NCBI GenBank assembly: GCA_023512835.1
Contig: CM042085.1
Span: forward strand, 37,526,324 to 37,590,323
From: Taxillus chinensis
Taxonomy: Eukaryota; Streptophyta; Magnoliopsida; Santalales; Loranthaceae
Direction: 5' to 3'
DNA: 64,000 bases
Part shown: in pieces, positions 58,480-64,000 of the stretch
How the letters are laid out: each line of letters begins with the position of its first letter
How positions within the stretch are numbered: the first letter of the stretch is position 1
Notes under the pieces: model-generated
Databases searched by the model: none
What the model was told of the DNA's origin: nothing
What the model saw: only the letters and a program-made list of their open reading frames with translations
Position numbers and translations under genes: made by a program

Positions 58480-59215
58480 ATTGGGCATCTATGGCCTAAC
58501 AAGAATGGAAAAAAAAGGCAACCAAGGCTTAACATGAAAGGAAAAGGCATCCAAGGCTTTAACAGAAAGGGAAAAGGCAACCAAGGCCTAACAGGAATTG
58601 AAAAGGCATCTAAGGCCTAGCAGAAAGGGAAAAGGCATCCAAGGCTTTAACGAAAGGGAAAAGGCAACCAAGGCTTAACAGAATTAAAAAAAGGCATCCA
58701 GGGGCATAACAGGAATTGAAAAGGCATCTAAGGCCTAGTAAAAAGGGAAAAAGCATCCAAGGCTTTAACAGAAAGGGAGAAGGCAATAAAGGCCTAATAG
58801 GAATTGAAAAATGTATCTAGGGCCTAACAGGAATTAAAAAGGCATCTAAGGCCTAGCAGAAACGGGAAAAGCATCCAAGGCTTTAACGAGAAGGGAAAAG
58901 GCAACCAAGGCCTAACAGAATTGAAAAAGGCATCTAGGGCCTAACAGGAATTGAAAAGGATCCAAGGCCTAGCGAGAAGGGAAAAGGCAAGCAAGGCTTT
59001 AACAAAAAGGGAAAAGGTAACCAAGGCCTAACAGGAATTGAAAAAGGCATCTAGGGCCTAACAGGATTGAAAAGGCATCCAAGGCCTAGCAGAAAGGAAA
59101 AAGGCAAGCAAGGCCTAACAGAAATTGAAAAGGCATCCAAGGCCTAACAGAATGGAAAAGGCAAGCAAGGCCTAATAGAAATGGAAAAGGCATCCAAGGC
59201 CTAGACAAAGGTGAT
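58480..59215 (-). repeat. About 25-copy array of a roughly 30-bp unit
   Basis: Degenerate tandem units of the form AAAAGGCATCCAAGGC, then CTAACAGAAAGGG or CTTTAACAGAAAGG, alternating two variants (GGCATC and GGCAAC). It lies between the Tat integrase and its 3' LTR PPT, in the untranslated region of the Tat element. Confidence 0.92.
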
Positions 59216-60280
59216 TAATTGTTGAAGAAGGTTGCTAATGACCTGATATGGGCTCCCTCTATGAGTTCGCTTTACGAGGTTACCCAAAAAGAGAGGAAGT
59301 TTGTTTAAGTGTCAAAAGGGTGCTTTTAGAGCTTGGAAAAATTGTAAAGAAAGTCTTGTAGAGTTAAACAAAGGAAGCTAGTAAGGCTTGATGAGAAGCT
59401 TGCTACGGATGACGTTCTTGAAATTGCAAAAGATGTTGAATGTATGCAATGACATAGAATGCAGGAATGCACAGTGAAATGGGGTGTATGCAGGAATGCA
59501 CAGTGAAATGTATTGTGAATGACCCAATATGGTCTAGGGTTCATCTCTATGCTGCTTGGAGATTTTGGCTGACATCCAACTTTACTGGGGAACTCTTTTT
59601 CTCTCTAGATGGGGAGACCTTTCTATCTTTTCTAGGGGAACTCCCTTTTGTGTGGATGGAGGACCTGTTTGACTTAGCTTCATTGCATTGAAGAGCTTGA
59701 CTCGACGACTTTGCTGGGGATGTTGGTACTCCATGGAGATATTCGCACTTTGAGTTGAGGAGCTCGACTTGTTTGAGGATTTTGAGATGACCCTACCCAT
59801 AAGGTAATGCCAAAAGCGCCTACTGGGGATTTAAAATATTCTAATTAAATGTGAAATGTAGATGATAAAAGATGATTAGGGATGTAACGCAGGATTTTTG
59901 TTGGTGTAATTCCACAAGACATATTTATATTATAGAAAGAACCCCTTGTTATAATCTGATAATCAGAATTACAAGTCTTTAAAAGCATAATGTACAAATT
60001 TGATTTGAGTGTGCATCGGGTATGACCAAGTTTTCCATTGTTTGCAGCTGTTGTTTTTTAGTGGTGCTGTTTCCATTATTTGCAAAGGACCCTGTTTTAT
60101 GTGGTCTTGGTCCTTCTGGATTCTAACCGATTTCATCCTTCAAGATTTGTTTCTGGCTTTGTATTTTACCCTTGCTGCCTTTTCAGGTTTTCACCAAGTC
60201 TGCCTTTGTTTGCTTCTTTGTCCTTTGTTGGAGCTTTGTATTTTACCCTTGGTACCCTTTCAGGTTTTCACCAAGTCCGC
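59216..60280 (-). other. Tat 3' untranslated region with small duplications
   Basis: No gene. Contains a 28-bp duplication (GCAGGAATGCACAGTGAAAT at 59461 and 59489) and an 83-bp offset repeat (TTTGTATTTTACCCTTG at about 60151 and 60235, each followed by TTTTCACCAAGTC). Confidence 0.7.
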
Positions 60281-61058
60281 TCATTGAAATCGTGCTTTAT
60301 TCCTTCCATGTTTAGGAAAAAGGATTAAGCAACTCCCCATGTATAGTAGAGTTAAGCATCGAACTTTATTCACTGGGTTAGGGAGCTCATCACTATCCAT
60401 TCTGGCAAGGATTAAGGCACCTCCTGAGAATGCTTTCTTCACCACATATGGGCCTTCATAATGGGAGTCCACTTGCCTCTATGGTTGTGTTGAATTGGTA
60501 AGATCTTCTTGAGGACGAGGTCACCCGCTTGAAAGCTTCTAGGCTTCACCTTTTTATTGTAGTTATTCATCATTCTCTGTTGATGTAGCTGTCCTCTGCA
60601 AACAGCCACCAAGCGTTTGCCTTCGATTAAGTTCAACTGCTCATAATGACTATGGGCCCATTCTGCTTCTTCGAGTTGAGTATCTTTGAGAACTCGGAGG
60701 GAAGGTATCTCCACTTCAACAGGTAAGACTGCCTCCATACCATAAACTAAAGAAAATGGAGTTGCCCCAGTTGTTGTTCAATGTAGAGGTGCGATAGGCG
60801 TGCAAAGCATATGGTAGCTTCTCATCCCAATCTTTATATGTTTCCATCATCTTTCTGATAATGTTCTTGATGTTCTTATTGGCTACTTCAATACGGGGTT
60901 CAGTTGCGGTGTTGGATTTTGTATGTTTCACATGACTTACCCATCATCCGACTATTCAGATTGGTGGCATTATCCATGATGATCTGCTCCAGAAGCCCAT
61001 ATCGACATATGATGTTGTTCCGCAAAAATTTAAGCACCATGGCTTGTGTGACATTAGC
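60281..61058 (-). pseudogene. Tat-type gypsy integrase, C-terminal part
   Basis: Minus strand. From 61058: LKFLRNNIICRYG, IMDNATNL (second Asp region), then IEVANKNIKNIIRKMMETYK with the catalytic glutamate, DWDEKLPYALHAYRTST, MEAVLPVEVEIPSLRVLKDT, QLEEAEWAHSHYEQLNLIEG, YNKKVKPRSFQAGDLVLKKI and GPYVVKKAFSGGALILARMD. This wording is typical of the Tat (Retand/Ogre) lineage, which lacks a chromodomain. Frameshifts at about 60720 and 60460. The upstream part is cut off by the Copia-D insertion. Confidence 0.93.
61054..61058. repeat. Left target-site candidate of Copia-D
   Basis: TTAGC precedes the LTR start; its partner lies outside the window. Confidence 0.4.
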
Positions 61059-62356
61059 TGTTGGATCAAGCCTAGAATTTGGATGATGTAGATAAAACCC
61101 TATGTAATTTGATCTGAGACTCTGGTTATTTTATCTTAAGTTGTTGCATAAGATATGATCTTAACCCGGACCTACACTCATAAGAGCAAAGCTAAGGATA
61201 GGATACATAATCCCGATCCGAACAAGAGTGAGTGTCGTCAAACACTTGGTAAATAACCAAGTTTCTACTTCATACGGAATAAGGATCATTCATGCAGACT
61301 AATCACTTAAAGCTACGGACTAAGGAAACTAATGCGGCGTAAGTTCCTGAGTCTACATCTTGCACGGAGTAAAAGAGACTTGTGAGAGAGAAAGAATCGA
61401 AGTTGCCACTCCAACCGGACTAAGGAAAAGAAGACACGGATGAAGAAATCCGAGTCTGTCATTCGAGTGGAGTAAGGGCAACTGTTGCGGAGTAAGGACA
61501 TCAAATGCGGAATAAGGAATCCAAACCATTACTCATGTGGAGTAAAGAAGCGCTGATGCGGAGTAAGCTCTCTGAACCACTACTCATGCGGAGTAAGGAA
61601 GCGCTGACACAAAATAAGGATTCCAGGACTTCATTCATACGGAGTAAGCAATCACTGATACGGAGTAAGGATCCGAGCTTCGTTCATGCGGAGTAAGGAA
61701 CCTTGCAACGGACCAAGAAGACGCTGCTTCATCTCTCCAAGCCGCAATTAATGCTAGCAGCTCGCTACGTCCCGATGTAAGACAAACTCATTGAATACCT
61801 AAATTGTCTGACACGTGGAACACACGGAGATGTGGACGCAGTCTCAAATGCAATTGGAATCAAGCAAAGAATTCATTACAACTTATGCTTCCAATATTTT
61901 GAGCTCCACATCCGCAACATTCAAGGCGAGAGAATTCGAGGAACGATCAATGCTTGCACATAGTCCGGAAGAACAAGTTCCAAGATTGTCTCTCAAGGAT
62001 GTTTATATATATATTGTAACACTTATACATTAAAAAAAAGTTAACTTAGTTGATCATTTGTGAGTTTGATATAAGTGTGTATGTACAAGAGCTCATTGAG
62101 ATCATAGAGGCTTGTGTGTGAGTCTTTTATAAACAGAGTGTAAGAGAGTTGTAAGAGTAGATCGAAAAGCTTTACAAGCTTTAATCTACTTCTATTTTGT
62201 TGTATTTATCGATTGATAATAAAACAAAATACTTCCCCTCTTGTTTATCTTCCGGATTGATTATATCTTTTAACCAGTTAAGTGTTGTGCCAAAGAGTAA
62301 AAAAGGAGTTTCGAGAAGAGCCTATTCACCCCCCTCTAGGCTCCCACGGACCAACA
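61059..62356 (+). repeat. Copia-D 5' LTR
   Basis: 1,298 bp, TGTTGGATCAAGCC to CGGACCAACA. U3 (about 61270-61710) carries about sixteen GCGGAGTAAGGA-type motifs. A TATA box (TTTATATATATA) lies near 62000-62012 and AATAAA near 62219. A PBS follows directly. Confidence 0.95.
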
Positions 62357-62358
62357 AG

Positions 62359-62370
62359 TGGTATCGAGCA
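62359..62370 (+). other. Copia-D primer binding site
   Basis: TGGTATCGAGCA, two bases after the LTR; initiator-Met type with a one-base change relative to TGGTATCAGAGC. Confidence 0.88.
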
Positions 62371-62416
62371 AGTTCTACCTACTTAAAGTAGAGATCTCAC
62401 TCTTTCTCTCTCAATA

Positions 62417-64000
62417 ATGGTCAAAGAAAGCGGCATGCTATTCAACACTTGCCTTAACTCCAGGAGGTGCACAAGAGCCCCTCCCCAATCGAAGCGGCAG
62501 GTGAAAATGTCGATCCACCTCAAGCTGCTGCTGCCCGTGCTCCTCAACTATGGAGTTCTGGTTTCACTCGACCAAACCGCCAAAATTCACACCTGAGCAT
62601 TTTTCCCGGTGGAAAGCTCGCATGAAAATGTTCATGGTATGCCATGATCATCTCATGTGGCCGTGTCTTCATCGGGAGGTACGATTCCAATGACTATCGG
62701 AGAACATAGAGTTAGAAGGCCAAAGACGGATGCTGAATTTACCAATGATGAAAGAGCCTGGCAGTGTGCTATCGAAAAGGATCGGCATATGTTACATCGT
62801 CTTTGGACTCCGAACCTTTCACGGATGTCCAGGGGCTGCACAATAGCGAAAGTCTGTATAGGATAAGGCGACAATCCTCTATGAGGGAAGTCAATCCCAA
62901 ATGCGGAACATCATCCGTGCTCTCAGGCGGGAACTTCAAGAGCTTTAATCACAAACCTGGTGAATCCCTCGAAAGCATCTATCGGAGATTCGACAAGCTC
63001 ATCCTTGAGCTAAAAACTATCAATGAGCACTACACTCAATCTCAAATCAATGAAAAGTTTTTTTGCTCCTTGCCGGATCACTACTACTCCAAGCGGCTCC
63101 GGATGCAAGCCGACAAGAAGCGCGGTATGTTCTCCTTGAAGAACTATACGGAGAGCTACGGACTCATGAGGTCGGGTTCAAATACTCTAACCGAGATGAA
63201 AAAATAGCTCGGAAAGAAAAGGGGGTAGCTTTCAAAGCTACGGAATGTCACGACATCTTTGCGAAATGATGATATGGAAGAGTCGAGAGAACTCGACTCT
63301 AATGCTAAAGAAGAAATAGCTCTTCCGATCAAATCCTTCGAGCAATTCCTACGGAAAAGTAGAAAAGGATTCGGAAGAGGCTCTTCATCATCATCCCAAA
63401 GGAAGGAGCGATCGAGTCGAGTTCCGAAGAATGCTACAATCGTGGGAAACCCGTCATTGGGCCAAGGATTGCAAATCCAAATAAAGGTCGGCCGATAAAA
63501 GTGACAAGGCTAAACCTTGACGCTCCACCTCATAGAGCATCAAGGACAAGAGGAAGGCATTTGTCACCAAGTACGTCGGTGGCTCGAGAAGAAGAGGAGG
63601 AATCCTTTGATGATGAGCCAACCCCAAAGCCGAACGTTTACCTTATGGCAAATCCGAGGTACCTTCTATCTCTAAGCTCATAAGTAAATTAGAATCTCTT
63701 ACTACTAAACGCGATCATGAAAAGAATGAGAGACTAATAATCACTCAAATGTACAAAGATATGGAAAGTCAGGCTAAACGTCTAGAATTCTCTATTGCAA
63801 GACTTGAAAAAGACATAGCTGACTTTAGGACTAAAGAGGTTTGGTATCACAATCTTAGAGCTGAAAATCATTTGTTAAATACCAACCTAACTGGCCTAAC
63901 TGTAAATCTTCAAAGACTCGAAAATGAACTGGAAAAGGAAAGAGAAATAAATCGTAAGTGGCTAAATTCGGAGGAAATAGCTTTTACGTTTAGGACTAAT
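62417..64000 (+). pseudogene. Copia-D gag, frameshifted, running off the window
   Basis: Likely ATG at 62417. The N-terminal part is broken into several frames. A clear gag core follows at 62880-63200: GGNFKSFNHKPGESLESIYR, RFDKLILELKTINEHYTQSQ, INEKFFCSLPDHYYSKRLRM. The CCHC knuckle near 63430-63475 (CYNRGK..., frame lost) is defective. From about 63655 a frame stays open to the window end and encodes a Lys/Glu/Leu-rich coiled coil (ISKLISKLESLTTKRDHEKN, RLEFSIARLEKDIADFRTKE, LQRLENELEKEREINRKW), as found after the zinc knuckle in SIRE-type gag. The element continues beyond the window. Confidence 0.88.

Noticed and set aside
58480..59215. CRISPR-like regular repeats
   Set aside because: Units are adjacent and degenerate, without unique spacers, in a plant retroelement context.

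Overview
The window is nuclear DNA of a repeat-rich flowering plant, probably a eudicot; I cannot name the species. The evidence is plant-type Ty1/copia and Ty3/gypsy LTR retrotransposons nested in one another, PBSs complementary to initiator-Met tRNA, CACTA and hAT DNA transposon remnants, and one intact intron-containing plant gene. No rRNA, tRNA, CRISPR or organellar genes were seen.

Layout, left part. Positions 1-1379 hold a Copia LTR end and a gypsy LTR. A decayed Copia pol (1380-4356) follows, then a PPT, a U3-like tandem array (4841-6195) and a Tat-type gypsy LTR (6196-7830). From 7831 to 25725 lies the 3' half of a Copia-type element ('Copia-A'): a spacer, an internal promoter, an extra ORF resembling the 'putative plant transposon protein' domain, and a 3' LTR. 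It is split by a 12.3-kb gypsy chromovirus ('Gypsy-1', 8859-21113) with a perfect 5-bp target duplication. Gypsy-1 is itself split in gag by a 3.35-kb TG...CA element (11345-14698), also with a perfect 5-bp duplication. A minus-strand gypsy LTR follows (25726-27517).

Middle. A short low-repeat island (about 27.5-33.8 kb) carries a hAT-like element, an intact four-exon p24-delta/EMP24 cargo receptor gene (29246-30702), a duplicated 3' flank, a CACTA terminus and a broken ARF1-type GTPase exon. It is the only part with clear host gene content.

Right part. On the minus strand a second Copia-type element ('Copia-B': LTR 34503-35908, extra ORF, internal promoter at about 48.65 kb) is split by a 9.75-kb chromovirus ('Gypsy-2', 36959-46711) with two similar 2.2-kb LTRs. 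Beyond it are an LTR-like pair flanking a short-motif array (49.5-52.1 kb), a third, more diverged copy of the extra ORF (52840-54480) with a 3' LTR-like region, a broken Tat element (56.6-61.06 kb), and the 5' LTR, PBS and start of gag of another Copia element ('Copia-D', 61059-64000, running off the window).

Functionally, nearly all the retroelement proteins are dead (stops, frameshifts, lost catalytic residues). The informative signals are structural: repeated short-motif arrays in LTR U3 regions, a hairpin with a conserved CGAGGACG core just upstream of polypurine tracts in three gypsy elements, a promoter block conserved before the extra ORF of the Copia elements, and gene-like spliced units inside the 3.35-kb nested element.
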